Below the pieces are notes generated by a model. The model was not told the DNA's origin, made no database searches, and saw only the letters and a list, made by a program, of their open reading frames with translations. Below are positions 9,863-21,404 of a stretch of 64,000 bases of DNA, one piece after another. How positions within the stretch are numbered: the stretch's first letter is position 1; every line of letters starts with the position of its first letter. Made by a program: the position numbers and the translations under genes. Origin of the DNA: Dryomyza anilis (taxonomy: Eukaryota > Arthropoda > Insecta > Diptera > Dryomyzidae); the NCBI GenBank assembly GCA_951804985.1, contig OX638135.1, positions 13,791,735 to 13,855,734 of the forward strand, given 5' to 3'.

Positions 9863-10918
9863 GTGCGTCAAGATAAAGAGCCACAAGAGCCACATCCCGT
9901 TGAAATTGTGAAGACCACGTGGATCTATGGACTCCTCAAGGAGGAACTTGTCGCTTACGCGGACGAGTTCGGCTTGGAGAACACAGGTACCGCCGAGGAG
10001 CTTCGGAGGGCTTTTAGCAATTTTGTATCAGACGACACGCATGAGTTATCCATCATAGAGTGTACAGAAGCTTGCGCTGAAACACTCGCGCACAACGTCG
10101 TTGACCAACCTCACCGTGCCAAACACCGCAGAGTTAGGCGCAGCAGGGCGCAAACGACCAACAGGCTAGAACTGCCAACAAGGGCACCGCTAAGCGGGAC
10201 CTCTAACGTCACACGCAACCGCGATGGACCACATACGCCAGTGGACCGTACGTTTCGACGTGGGCGGAGATCCGCTCGTGTTTATGGAACAAGTCGAACG
10301 GCTGACGGGGGTCTACGGCGTGAACCGGGATTGGGCCCCAAATGCGATGCCGCAGTTGTTAGTTGATCGAGCGTTAGCTTGGTACTACAACAACGACAAG
10401 CAGAGGACGGACTGGAATAGACTCAAGAACGATTTTTTCTCTCAGCACGATACATTGAAAAACTGGACGATGAGATACGCAAGCGGACGCAGAAACCAAG
10501 GGAGGCGTTCAAGGACTACATGTTAGTGATGCAAAATATGATGAGGCATGCGCACTATGAGAATGAGAAGAAGCTGGAACGAATTTTTAGGAACTGCAGC
10601 CACGAATATCAACTTTACATGAAGCGAAAAGATTTCCATACGCTGGAAGAGCTGGTGCAGTTTGCTGATGATTACGACAGCATTAACGCGGCGCAGCGTT
10701 CGTCATCAGTGAATACTCAACTTCTCCGTGAGGAGCAGAACAGGCTGGTGCAAGACGAGGAAGGTGGAACCATTAACCCCAGGACAGCGTGTCGGAGGTG
10801 CATCCGTGGTGGTCATTACTGGCGAAATTGCCAGGGGCCGTCAGTACTTTTCTGCTGGGAGTGCGGCAAACGCGGCTCACGGACGCGGCAGTCCCCGTCA
10901 ACCAACTCCTTACCCTAA
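9863..10918 (+). pseudogene. gag: Element B Gag, frameshifted
   Basis: Three overlapping frames together read as one Gag. Piece 1 (9863-10366) starts with a SAP-like helix pair (LLKEELVAYADEFGL ... EELRRAFSNF, about residues 20-55). Piece 2 (10224-10526) resembles the capsid region (VRFDVGGDPLVFMEQV, RALAWYY). Piece 3 (10520-10918) continues capsid (LERIFRNCSHEYQLY) and holds a CCHC knuckle (CRRCIRGGHYWRNC) followed by an incomplete second one (CWECGKRG, no His). Frameshifts near 10230 and 10500. Gag would form the particle and bind RNA. Confidence 0.72.
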
Positions 10919-10990
10919 CAAGGCTCTGCAGCACGACGAAACCCACATCTTTGCTAACGTCGTGCTAGGCGAGGAACCGGCCTAAACCAA
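10919..10990 (+). other. Deletion junction: protease and RT core of element B lost
   Basis: Within about 70 bases the sequence passes from just after the Gag zinc knuckle to the RT thumb (NQDKCEFF). About 1 kb or more that should encode protease and RT fingers/palm is absent. The join is near GGAACCGG at 10975-10985. Confidence 0.75.
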
Positions 10991-11293
10991 GACAAATGTG
11001 AGTTCTTTAAACATGAACTTAAGTACCTGGGCCACGTTGTCAGCGAACAGGGCATTCACACGGACCCAGATAAGATTGCAGCCATTCAGGAGCTGCGACC
11101 ACCAACAAATATCCGCGAGCTACGTCAATGTCTTGGGATAGCTTCATGGTATCGGCGTTTCGTGCCAGAATTTTCTGACGTGGTGCACCCACTGACACAG
11201 CTGCTGAAAAAAGGCAGAAAATTCGACTGGACCAACGAGCAACAGCGGGAATTCGATGACCTAAAGGTAAAGCTGACCGAGGTTCCAATACTG

Positions 11294-11489
11294 GTGTGTC
11301 CGGACTTTTCGAAACCTTTTACCTTACAAACAGATGCCAGTAACTATGGCCTAGGCGCGGTGCTGACTCAGGACTTGAATGGCGGAGAACGGTGTGTCCG
11401 GACTTTTCGAAACCTTTTACCTTACAAACAGATGCCAGTAACTATGGCCTAGGCGCGGTGCTGACTCAGGACTTGAATGGCGGACGCCA
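11294..11489 (+). repeat. 98-bp tandem duplication in element B RNase H
   Basis: GTGTGTCCGGACTTTTCG and the following bases occur at 11294 and again at 11392, nearly identical over 98 bp. The duplication inactivates the ORF and must be recent relative to element B. Confidence 0.9.
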
Positions 11490-11745
11490 GCCGGCGTCTG
11501 AACCAGGCAGAAGAGAATTACTCACCAACCGAAAAAGAGTGCTTGGCGATCGTATGGGGTATAAGGAAGATGAGACCGTACTTGAAGGGCTATCGGTTTA
11601 ATGTAATTACCGATCATTTGTCGCTTAAGTGGCTCAATTCTATCGAGAGTCCCTCTGGACGGATCGCGCGGTGGATCCTCGAGTTGCAGCAACATACTTT
11701 TGACATCCAGTATCGACGCGGGAAGCTGAATGTCGTCGCAGATGC

Positions 11746-11749
11746 GCTG
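11746..11749 (+). repeat. Target-site duplication of element A (left)
   Basis: GCTG before the 5' LTR equals GCTG at 22026-22029 after the 3' LTR, and also 7221-7224 after A copy 1. A 4-bp duplication is normal for gypsy-type integrase. Confidence 0.9.
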
Positions 11750-12357
11750 TGTTGTGAATCATAATCGTAGAGTTCACAGCTTACATATGATCCACTGTTG
11801 TGTATCATAATCGTGGAACTTACAGCGTGCTTATGATCCACAATATAACATAACCAGTATATTTTTCTTTATGGCATACTTTTAGGGTTAAGCATTATGC
11901 ATGTTAAACACAAACAGCATTTAATTGTCTTGGCGCACACCGCTTAACATAGCACAAGTATACACGCTCACGTTAAATAGGTCACTCAGATCACACAAAT
12001 AAATGCTGACTTAGATATTTTAGAATTATGAAAGTACTCAATTTATTGTGAAATTATAAATACGCTGACTAAGTTATTTTAGCATGATGAAATTACTCAA
12101 TTTATTGTGAAATAATAAGAATACGAGGTGTTAAGTAGAAGTTAAGTATAGACTAAGAATGAATTGTTTTCGATAAGCTGAACTGTCTACAAATAAGTGT
12201 TAAGTATAAGTGTAACCAACTTTTAAAGCGAAATAAAGTGTCTTAAGGTAAAAAAGACCCGGTTGTTTTAAATAATATAAAGACAGTAAAAAGGACTCAG
12301 TAAGTATAAATAGGATCAAGTTAAAGTCCTAGTAGAAGGACCTTTTAACTTACAACA
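11750..12357 (+). repeat. 5' LTR of element A copy 2
   Basis: Starts TGTTGTGAATC and ends TTACAACA. It contains the same internal repeats as the 3' LTR (start motif repeated near 11798; 59-bp repeat from about 12005). An insertion near 12270 makes it 7 bp longer than the 3' LTR. Confidence 0.92.
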
Positions 12358-12360
12358 TTT

Positions 12361-12378
12361 TGACGCAGCCAGTTTCTC
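12361..12378 (+). promoter_or_regulatory. Primer binding site of element A
   Basis: TGACGCAGCCAGTTT lies three bases after the LTR. Element C has TGGCGCAGCCGGTTT at the same place (60135). This resembles the tRNA-Ser class reported for 17.6, 297 and ZAM; tRNA assignment not checked. Confidence 0.65.
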
Positions 12379-12959
12379 AAACAACGCTCTCAGGGACCGA
12401 GAGAAGAAGGACGATAGAAGGAAGAAAAGGACTAAAAATCACAAAATAAATGGTGATTATTTAATTTTTCTTTTGAAAATACGTGAGTAACAGTAAAAAA
12501 TTTAAACAATTATTACAGTGTTTAATAATGTAATAAATACAAATTGAATAAATATACAAATGGAAATTAAGATTAAATAACAAACGAAATAAAAAGAAAA
12601 TAGGAAATTTATTTAATATTAAACTCAGATAAGTAAATAATTTTTTTTCTAAAATTAATATGAAACGGAATTTTTGATTTTTTTTTTAAATTTAAAAAAT
12701 TTTAGATTATTTAAAATATCATTTTTATTTTAAAATTTAAATGAGAATAAAATAACATTTTAAAGATTTTGAAAATTTGAAATATTTTTTTTTATTTTTA
12801 TAACATGGTCAATTTAATTAAAAATTTTACATTATTATAAAATATCTGATTTTAGTCAACAGATTTAAAAAAATTATAATATTTTTTTTGTAACATTGTG
12901 GAGCTACGTGAACTGTTGAGTGTTCTAGGAAATAAATTGGGTTTTTTTTTGTCGTTTTT
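12379..12959 (+). other. Element A leader before gag
   Basis: About 580 bp, very AT-rich with many A and T runs. I see no insulator-like repeated motif of the gypsy Su(Hw) type and no ORF. Confidence 0.5.
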
Positions 12960-13499
12960 ATGGCGGAATTGGAACAATTACAGTTAGCATACGGAAACAT
13001 ACTAGGGCAATTGGACAGGTTTACGGATAAATTGTGGGATCAAATTAGCCTCGAAGTAAATAATAAAGAACATTTACAATCAATAAAAAATAAAGTTAAT
13101 AACACAAAGGTTTTTTCTAAAGTAGAAGGAGTAGATGTCGTGTTCGAAGAATTAATATATTTCTTGGAACACAAAAGTGAGAATAAAATAAAAGAGATAG
13201 AAGGCTGGAAAGGCGAATTTGCTGCATTAACTAAAAAAATAAACGATAAATTAGCAGAAAAACAGGAGTTGTTAGACCACGCCTGCGGTATAGAGGCGGA
13301 AAACGAAAAATTAAGAGCATTGTTGAAAGATAAAGATCTTTCTGATGAATCAGTAGCTAGGGCACTACGTCAACAACCAAGGTTAAAATTTGAATCAGTC
13401 GAAGAGGCAAATAACAAAGTAAGGGAATTGGATTCGAAAATCAGATTTTTAGAGGCGGAAGTAAACTTAGCACACGAAACATTGTTATACCATAAATAA
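12960..13499 (+). pseudogene. gag: Element A Gag, N-terminal coiled-coil part
   Basis: 179 codons from an ATG at 12960. Acidic and lysine-rich with heptad-like Leu/Ile spacing, predicted coiled coil around residues 70-130 and 150-175; no homology beyond the matrix-like start of errantiviral Gag. TAA at 13497-13499 precedes continued coding-like sequence (KCVRNLVPVFKGED, 13577-13620) that stops again at 13619-13621. The reading then reaches a conserved ICIKLR segment at about 13713-13730. Confidence 0.7.
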
Positions 13500-14511
13500 G
13501 CTTTAAGAATAGAAGAAAATTTAGAAAGCATAACAAAAGATATAACAATAATTGAAATGCCGACAGACGATATTTCGAAATGCGTACGAAATCTGGTCCC
13601 GGTGTTCAAGGGCGAAGATTAACCGTTCCTAAAAACGGAGCTTCTTAGATTTATAGACGGTTGTAAGGCAGCGAACCTTAAAATAACTGAAGAAAATCAG
13701 GAGGAGTTCATGATTTGTATTAAACTGCGACCCGACTGTAAAGATACTACTGTTGAGTAGCAAGACAGATAATTTAAATGATTTATTAGACGAAGCGTTA
13801 AGGGCAGAGGCCACAATACTGAGGGGGCCGAGATTACCGGAGGAACTGTATAGTTTTGAAAAAAGACCGAATGGAATCTCAGTTAGTAAAAATAATCAAG
13901 AAACTGATATTAGAAATTCACGACAAGATAGGGGTAAAAGTCAACAAAATAGAAATAATGGGAATACAGGGGGTGCCATGGAAAAGGGACCAGTCTGTTC
14001 ATTTTGCACAAGACCAGGACACACAAGGGATGACTGTTATTTGCGAAAAAATACACCATTTTGCAGAGAATGCGAGAAATACGGACATGAATCGAGTTGG
14101 AGATGTGGATCAAATAGACTGGAAGAACGCCAAGAGAACCAACAACAACCATTTCAGAATCAGCAGTACCAAGGGGGTTATAGAGGACTTCAGAATAACG
14201 GCTATCAACACCAACAGCAGCAAAATCAGAATCCGCAAGACAGCAATACTCATAATAATAGAAATAATAATATTAATAATGGAAATGAAAATAATAGAAA
14301 TAATAATCCGTTTAGAAATAACAACAGTAATAACAGTAACGAACCTAATAGAACATACAGAAATAATAGGGCATGTTATGGGTGTGGTCAAGTCGGCCAT
14401 ATGATAGCGGATTGCCACGCCAAGAAAAATGTTGTGCCAAACGGTAGTAATGCTCACAATAGGGGAAACTACCAAGGGCCCAGTCAAGGCCATAAGCTGG
14501 GGTCCCGTTAA
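13500..14511 (+). pseudogene. gag: Element A Gag, C-terminal nucleocapsid part; capsid core missing
   Basis: From 13753 an open frame of 252 codons holds three zinc-knuckle-like units: CSFCTRPGHTRDDC, CRECEKYGHESSWRC (spacing altered) and CYGCGQVGHMIADC. Between the second and third lies a long Gln/Asn-rich stretch. Relative C has about 115 capsid residues (60563-60905) between its KLR segment and the linker; in A the KLR segment at about 13730 is followed almost at once by the linker LNDLLDEAL, so the capsid core has been deleted. Confidence 0.75.
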
Positions 14512-14611
14512 CATTAGTACAGTTAGGTCAAAAGTAGAAATAGTGGATCATACGCCAAAGGAGCCTGTGATCACATATGCTACCGCAGCTTCAAATAACA
14601 ACCGAAAAATC

Positions 14612-14790
14612 GTGGGGGAAAATATCGTTCATCAAACGTCGAGAGTGACCGTTGATACATATGTTGAGCCACCGTGTTTGGTCTGTAAGGAGAGGTTGAA
14701 AGAGGAAAAATGGGTGAAAATATTGTTCATCAAACGTCGGGAGTGACCGTTGATACATATGTTGAGCCACCGTGTTTGGTTTGTAATGCA
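14612..14790 (+). repeat. 98-bp imperfect tandem repeat at the gag-pol junction of element A
   Basis: GGGGGAAAATATCGTTCATC near 14614 and GGTGAAAATATTGTTCATC near 14711 begin two copies of the same stretch, ending in CCGTGTTTGGTYTGTAA (14670 and 14772). It duplicates the end of one frame and the start of the protease frame. Confidence 0.8.
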
Positions 14791-15363
14791 GTAGTAGGAA
14801 TATTAGTTTATATCATACACTTTATAGGTATTGTGTCGATTACACTGAGGAACAAAATAATAAAATTAGCAGAATATGAAAAGTATAAGGGAACCTTTGG
14901 AGAGGAAACAGTAGGGTATAAAGTAAAAAACATATTATCAAGAATATCAAAAAGTATTGAGAATTTCGTAATAGAATATGATAAGAAGATTAGATGTCAT
15001 ATGAGTGAGTTTAGTAAAAGAAAGAATCGTATAATATGCAGTAGGCAGGGTGACTGTTTCAAACTACCTAATGTAAGTGATGTTTTCATCGAAGTACCTT
15101 GTGAGGATGCTAAAAATGGAAAACTCATATTACTGGTAGATTTGGGAGCAGATGCTAGTATAGTAAAGGAGGGGTCGATGATACGACTTCCGGGTTTTGA
15201 TAAAAATACTCAGAAGGACTTTAGTGGTGCTTTTGGGGGATGCGTAAGGACTTTAGGGACAATAAATATTCAGCACAACAGTATAGAGTGGTTCTGTTTA
15301 AAGATGCATGTAGTGGCACTTGAACAAGGAATACCCGCTGATGGAATAATAGGACGAGAATAG
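14710..15363 (+). pseudogene. pol: Element A copy 2 protease region
   Basis: 217 codons. About residues 27-48 form a hydrophobic, probably membrane-spanning segment (VVGILVYIIHFIGIV), then a charged linker, then retropepsin motifs: LLVDLGADAS (Asp-Leu-Gly instead of Asp-Ser/Thr-Gly) and DGIIGRE at the end. Same as 5-592 in copy 1, which has one deviation near residue 180. The TAG at 15361-15363 ends the frame before RT. Confidence 0.8.
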
Positions 15364-15423
15364 GTCCATAATAAATGCCATACATAATATTTCATGATAA
15401 AGATAAAAACAATACTATACAAC

Positions 15424-16481
15424 TACCCATGAGGACACGGGCAGACATGGAAAATATTTTTCTAAATCAGGAATTAAAAGTAGAACCTACAACCGCAAAG
15501 ATAGTATCATTACGTTTAAAAACAAAAATTCCAATCGTCTGAATACATAAACAAGAAATTTGTCCAGGAGTATATTTGGGCGAGAACATATCGAATGTTA
15601 GCAAAAATAGAGTTTATGTGTCCGTATTAAATGCTACAGAAAAAGAATTTATAATAGACAGTTCTTTTAAACCAAAATTCTCGAATTTCAATCAGTATAA
15701 GGAATCGGATACCAACAATTCTAAAATAAATAGCATAAATTCAGTAAACATTACGAACAGAATTAACAAATTATTAGAGGAAATAAAAATTGATGGAACC
15801 TTGAATAAAGACGAAATTACATCTTTACAAAATCTGTGTATTTCGTATCATGATGTTTTTCATTTAGACGGCGATGAATTAACATACACGCCAGTACTTA
15901 TACATGAAATAATAACACAGTGGAACCAACCACCAATCAATCAAAAGCAATACAAATTGCCACACACACATAGAGATGAAATCAACAGACAGGTTAGTAA
16001 AATGTTGGATGACGGCATTATATCGCCAAGCATATCACCCTGGAATTCACCGATGTTGCTAGTTTCTAAGAAGAGCGGCAAGGACGGTAACAAAAAGTGG
16101 AGGCTAGTTATAGATTTTCGTAAGTTAAACGATGTGACAATTAAACAAGTATTTCCGATTCCTCGAATAGACGAAATATTAGACCAATTAGGTCACAGTC
16201 GCTATTTTTCAACTTTAGACTTGGCAAGTGGTTATCATCAGGTACTAGTTGAAGAAGGGGATAAGGAAAAAACAGCTTTTAGTACAGGTCTTGGTCATTT
16301 CGAGTTTAACAGAATGTCTTTTGGTTTAACAGGGGCTCCAGCCACTTTCCAAAGAATAATGAATCACATATTAACAGGTTTACAGGGTACCGATTGCTTT
16401 GTTTATCTTGATGATATAGTGGTGTACGAAAAGAATTTAGCTGAACATGAGCTTAGGTTGAGTAGAGTATTGCAGAAATAA
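15424..16481 (+). pseudogene. pol: Element A copy 2 reverse transcriptase
   Basis: Same domain as 666-1718: fingers SPWNSPMLLVSKK, WRLVIDFRKLN, STLDLASGYHQV and FVYLDDIVVY. A private TGA at 15541-15543 (copy 1 has Leu) cuts the N-terminal part, so the long open stretch begins at 15576. Premature TAA at 16479-16481 is shared with copy 1. A small deletion near 15386 relative to copy 1 lies before the domain. Confidence 0.9.
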
Positions 16482-17203
16482 AGGGAACACAATCTAAAAT
16501 TAAATACAGAAAAATGTCAGTTTTTGCGTCGCGAAGTTGTCTATTTAGGACATAAATGTACGGAGCTAGGTGCCCTGCCAGACCCCTCAAAGGTTGAATG
16601 CGTGAAAAATATTCCGGTACCAAGAAATAAAAAAGAAGTACAAGCGTTTTTGGGATTAATTAATTATTACAGAAAAATTACAAACAATATGGCAAAATTA
16701 TCATTACCAATTAATAAGTTACTTAGAAAGGATGTTAAATTCACTTGAACCGACGATTGTCAAAATTCATTTATTAAACTAAAAGAATCAATAATTTCAC
16801 CACCCATTCTCGCATATCCAGATTTTACAAACCCTTTTTTACTTACAACAGATGCAAGTAACGAAGCATTAGGTGCGGTACTGTCACAAGGCAAAGTAGG
16901 GAGCGACCGATCAATAGCATTTGCTAGTAGGGCATTAAATGAAGCCGAAAAAAACTACTCCACCATTGAAAAGGAATTTTTAGCTATAGTCTGGGCAACG
17001 AAAAATTTTAGAGCTTATCTTCTAGGCCGACATTTTCAAATTTATACAGATCATCAACCATTACGTAGCACAGCAAATCTCAAAGATCAGACATCAAGGT
17101 TAGCCCATTTCAGGCATAAATTATCAGAATATGATTACGAAATATCTTACAAACCAGGTAAACAGAATTTGAACGCAGATGCTTTAAGTAGAATTCCACA
17201 TCC
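16482..17203 (+). pseudogene. pol: Element A copy 2 RT thumb and RNase H
   Basis: Equivalent of 1719-2440, with [47 protein letters not shown] and NADALSR. The TGA at 16746-16748 is shared with copy 1. One change turns the conserved YYRKF into YYRKI. Confidence 0.85.
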
Positions 17204-18420
17204 AGAACCAAATATTACTGCGGTCCAAACACGGTCTAAGACCACACAGAATAAATTAGATAATCAAATTTCAAAATCCAAAAAACAAGTGAGCACGCCA
17301 GTACTGGATGAAATAACAACAGACACCAAGAACGAATTAAACTCAAGTTTACTATTAACTGACCCAGAGGAAATTAAAACTGTTATAAAAGACTTTCATG
17401 ACTCAGCATTAGGGGGTCACTAGGGCGCAGAGAAAACATATTTTAGAATCAGAAAACAATTTAAGTGGAAAGGTATGCAGAAACAAATAAAAGATTACGT
17501 TAAGAATTCTCAAAAATGCCAAGTAAATAAAAGTTCTAGGCTTACTAAAATGCCAATGGTTTTAACTGATACGCCTGTACGACCATTCGATAAAGTATAC
17601 ATGGATTTTGTAGGCATTTTACCGGAAACTATATCTGGAAATAAATATATATTAACTTTTCAAGATGATTTTTCAAAATATATGTGCTGCGTAGATATCC
17701 CAGACGCAGAAGCAAGCACTGTAGCAAAAGCATTTTACGACGAAATTATTACAAGACATAACATACCAAAAGAATTGATAACCGACAATGGTTCGAATTT
17801 TGTTTCAAAATTATTTTCGGACACGTGTAAATTGTTAGGAATTAAAAAGTTACATATTACGCCTTATCATCCACAGGCCAACGGCTCTTTGGAACGAAGC
17901 TACCGACCATTAGCAGAGTATTTACGAAGTTTTGCGAAAGAGGATGGATCAAACTGGGACCAGTGGTGAAATACAGCAATACATGTACACAATAATACAA
18001 TGCATATGTCCACCGGGCAAACGCTTTTCTGTACTTTATACGGTTACGATTTTGAAATGCCAACCAATCTTAAACGCAAATTCTCACCAGTATATAATAC
18101 CGATGATAGCAACAAGCTATTAAAATACCAAATTCAACGCACACACGAAATCGTACGACAAAATCAAAACAGAGCCAAAGAAAAATCTAAGCAAAGCTAT
18201 GATAGCTCATTACACCCAATAATATTCAAAGTAGGCGATAAAATTTTACTAAAAAATCAAAATAGGAAAAATAAATTTTGCACCAGTCTGGGTGGGACCC
18301 TACGAGGTACTTTCAATAATAAGCCCTGTAACAACTGAGATTTGTATCAAGGGTAAAGGGAAAAAATTTCATAATAATTTGTTAAAAGCATACAACAGTA
18401 TAGTTATGTAGGATTAAATA
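17169..18420 (+). pseudogene. pol: Element A copy 2 integrase
   Basis: As in copy 1: HHCC domain with one Cys replaced (SQKCQ), then D, D, E core motifs YMDFVG, ITDNGSNF and NGSLERS. Breaks are a private TAG at 17421-17423 in the zinc domain and the shared TGA at 17967-17969. Where copy 1 has a stop (2718) this copy reads Lys. C-terminal piece 18000-18338. Confidence 0.85.
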
Positions 18421-19276
18421 AACACTGTCTGCAACAAGAACCAATAATTTTTAACATCATTGAAATAAAGTCAAATAGTTAGTGCAGGACAGAATAGCTA
18501 AGTATTACATATTGAAATTGAATTGAAACTACAAAATAAATAAATAATAGAGAAAAACTATATTTTTTTTTAAATGAATGAACTATATTTTTTTTTTAAA
18601 TAAATTAATTTTAAATAATTATTAAAATCCAAAAAATGTCATGTAATATTGCCAAAATACAAATCGCAGAGAAAATAGCTATGTATTAATTGAAGATGAC
18701 TAGCATTGAATATAAACAAATAAAAAAATCAAATTATTATTTGAGGTACGAATTTGCAAGGTATAAAAATTACGTTGTCATTAAAATTGCGATAGGTCAG
18801 TACCTACCTCAATGGCATTTTAAACAAACAAGTTCATTGCGCATAGAGCGCAATGCTCCCAGCTCATATTAATATAGAAGGCTTGAATATATTCATATGC
18901 CAACCGATTAAATGCACTTCAGCACTTTACAGGCAGAAGCCACTAACGTACTGGAACTGAAACGAGATACGGTAGTGCAGCGACAAAACTGCCTAATATT
19001 TTTTATCATTAACACAATTTTCATTCATGAAACTAAATATATTAATGCAGATATGCATTAATATAGCAAACTAAAAAACATTTTAAATTCATCATTACAC
19101 GGTAATGAAAATAAATAATAGTACATGTTGACACATATGTAAATTAACTATTATAACTAATTAAGGTATAATTATCCCCATAGCCTTAACAGGATGTATT
19201 AAGGTAAAATAAGAAATATTTATAAGAAAACTATATGATATGATCAAGGATTCCATTAAATATGTAAAAAAAAAAT
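18421..19276 (+). other. Element A copy 2 non-coding gap between integrase and env
   Basis: Near copy of 3651-4506, including the unexplained 60-codon ORF (18690-18872) and a low-complexity block around 18555-18620 that differs from copy 1 by A/T-run changes. Confidence 0.6.
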
Positions 19277-19305
19277 GGAATTTCCTCTCTTTCACTTTAC
19301 GATAG
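19277..19305 (+). promoter_or_regulatory. Possible env 3' splice site (copy 2)
   Basis: TTTCCTCTCTTTCACTTTAC followed by GATAG, 25 bases before the env ATG. Same element as 4507-4532. Confidence 0.45.
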
Positions 19306-19329
19306 GCAATAAAAAGCGAAACCAATATA

Positions 19330-21264
19330 ATGATTAGACTTGTCACACTGGTCCTGAAGCTGGCAGCCAATGAAGCAGTCAACATCACACAGACATCAAT
19401 TAATGATACAAGATTATTCTTTGAGAAGACAACTGATGCTTTGTTCTACAACGATGAATGGACGATAATAGCTAAATTTAAACCGCTACAACTGAACGAT
19501 TTCCTGGAACTGACAAACAAATACATAATCACGGCAAATACAATGTGCGAACAAATGAGCTTCAATGTAAACGGACCCAGCATAAAAAGATCCTGTTTAG
19601 CAGCAACACGGGAAACCATGGCAATAATAGCCACACTACAGAAAAATGAAGAAATAATTAAGCGTACAATAAAGAGTAACCGACAAAAGAGATCACTCAA
19701 TTTCATTGGCGAAGGACTCAACTGGGCTTTTGGACTGATGGACAATACTGAAAGAGAAACTATCTATAAACACCTGAATAATATTGATGAAAATGAACAT
19801 AAAACATAAGAAATTATGAAAAGACAAATTACGGTGATTTCGTCAAATTATAACAAGGTAGCAGAACCTTTATTGAATTCATTGAAGGAAGTCGAAAATC
19901 TGCAAAATGTATTAAACATAACAAAAAGAACACAAAAATATATCAATGAAAAAATAAACCAAAAAATTAGTCATTTACTATTCATGATGGATACCTTGGA
20001 AATTCAATCTACAATTAATGCAAACCTAATCGAAATTCAAGGACAACAGCAAGAGGACAACAATAGAATTTACCCAATACCCACAAATATTAATGAAGAA
20101 TGGGATGCATTGGTTAAAACAACATATGACTACATATCAGAAGCAGAAGACCGGAGCAAATACATAGGTCTATCGAATGAAGATAACAGCAAATGCATTT
20201 TGGTTAGCCAACATACGTACAAAGAAATTACACTATGCAAACGTCCAGGAACCATGCTAACAACTAGCAACACACTATGTGAAGTCGCGCTGATTCAACA
20301 CAGAACAGATATTAAAGATACCTGTGAACATGTTGCAATCAAAAGGAGTTCTGGCCTAGTAGTTAAACTATGGACACCAAACACATGGTTGTATAAATTC
20401 AATACACCAGCCTTTTTCGAAGCAGTTTGTGGGTCAAATATAGCCACATTGACACTATCCGGCCTGGGTTGGATGTCCATAAATGAAGCTTGCAGCATAC
20501 ACAACAAAGAAATGATACTGCCATACAAGTTTACACATCAAAGCATTAGGAATATAACATACAAGAAGGAAGAACATACGGTTATAATAGAAAATTTACA
20601 AGGCAATTGGTCATCATTACCATATTCAAATATATCACAAACATCGTTACCGATCTTGGTGTCAGATCACCGCAAAATAAGATCAGCATTAAGAGATGGG
20701 CATCGTGATTTCGACGAAATATTACTACAATTAACTGATAACCAGGAATGCAAAGAATTACTTAATCGTCAAAATAAAATAACGAAAACCGGTATGTCTT
20801 ACGGCATTTTAATGCTTATATTAATAATAATAGCAGCATATGTATTATACATACATTACTACTCCACAATTAAAAATAAAGCCGATGAATTTAATACAAA
20901 TAAATCACTAATAGCAACAATAAATGTAGAAGCGGCTAAGGAAAACCTTGAAATGGTGTCAAATACATTTCCCAGCAATAAATCGCCACTCGAAAAAATC
21001 GGGTCATTGCGGAAATCAACAACGCAGAAACCAAACACCACAACACCCATAGCAAGTCAACGAACGAAGTCACATGAAATAGAAGCCAATACGTCAGAAA
21101 CAACAACAACGCATCGAACTATCGCAGAACAGCAGCATTCAGAAACGAAAACATCGGGACCAGGTTTTTATTATATATACCTGGAAATTACAACCCTTAA
21201 TTTACTAATATCCATTAAATATTATATAAGTAAAGATCATAACTTCATAACTAATAGAACTTAA
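19330..21264 (+). pseudogene. env: Element A copy 2 envelope gene, one premature stop
   Basis: Best Env in the window. ATG 19330 starts a signal-like MIRLVTLVLK segment; 19330-19809 covers the N-terminal subunit, a furin-type RQKRS site (about residue 117-121) and a fusion-peptide-like start LNFIGEGLNWAFGL. A TAA at 19807-19809, shared with copy 1, is followed in the same frame by 482 open codons (19816-21264) with a long helical region, a Cys-containing ectodomain, a membrane segment (ILMLILIIIAAYVLYI, about 20800-20850) and a Thr/Ser-rich tail. Layout is that of gypsy Env and baculovirus F proteins, which drive membrane fusion. Confidence 0.88.
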
Positions 21265-21404
21265 CGTAATTTATACCACATAAAACAATGTAAAAAGAAA
21301 AAACTATTATTCTTTTTAATAATAATTTTCTCTTCAGAAATAATTAAAATAATACAAAAGAAAAAAAAACTATTATTCTTCTTAATAATAATATTTTTTT
21401 TTTC

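Larger units (their letters stand above)
10983..11749 (+). pseudogene. pol: Element B RT thumb and RNase H, interrupted by element A
   Basis: Thumb: KYLGHVVSEQGI, LGIASWYRRF. RNase H: LQTDASNYGLGAVLTQ, then EKECLAIVWGI, ITDHLSLKWL and RRGKLNVVADAL, where element A interrupts. A 98-bp stretch (11294-11391) is repeated in tandem at 11392-11489; being two bases over a multiple of three, it shifts the frame inside the first RNase H motif. The four bases GCTG at 11746-11749 are the target-site copy. Confidence 0.85.

Noticed and set aside
12379..12959. Gypsy-type insulator in the A leader
   Set aside because: No repeated Su(Hw)-like TGCATA motif cluster seen.
13856..14404. Ile/Lys-rich ORF overlapping Gag zinc knuckles
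   Set aside because: Other-frame shadow of the Gln/Asn-rich Gag frame that carries three recognisable knuckles.
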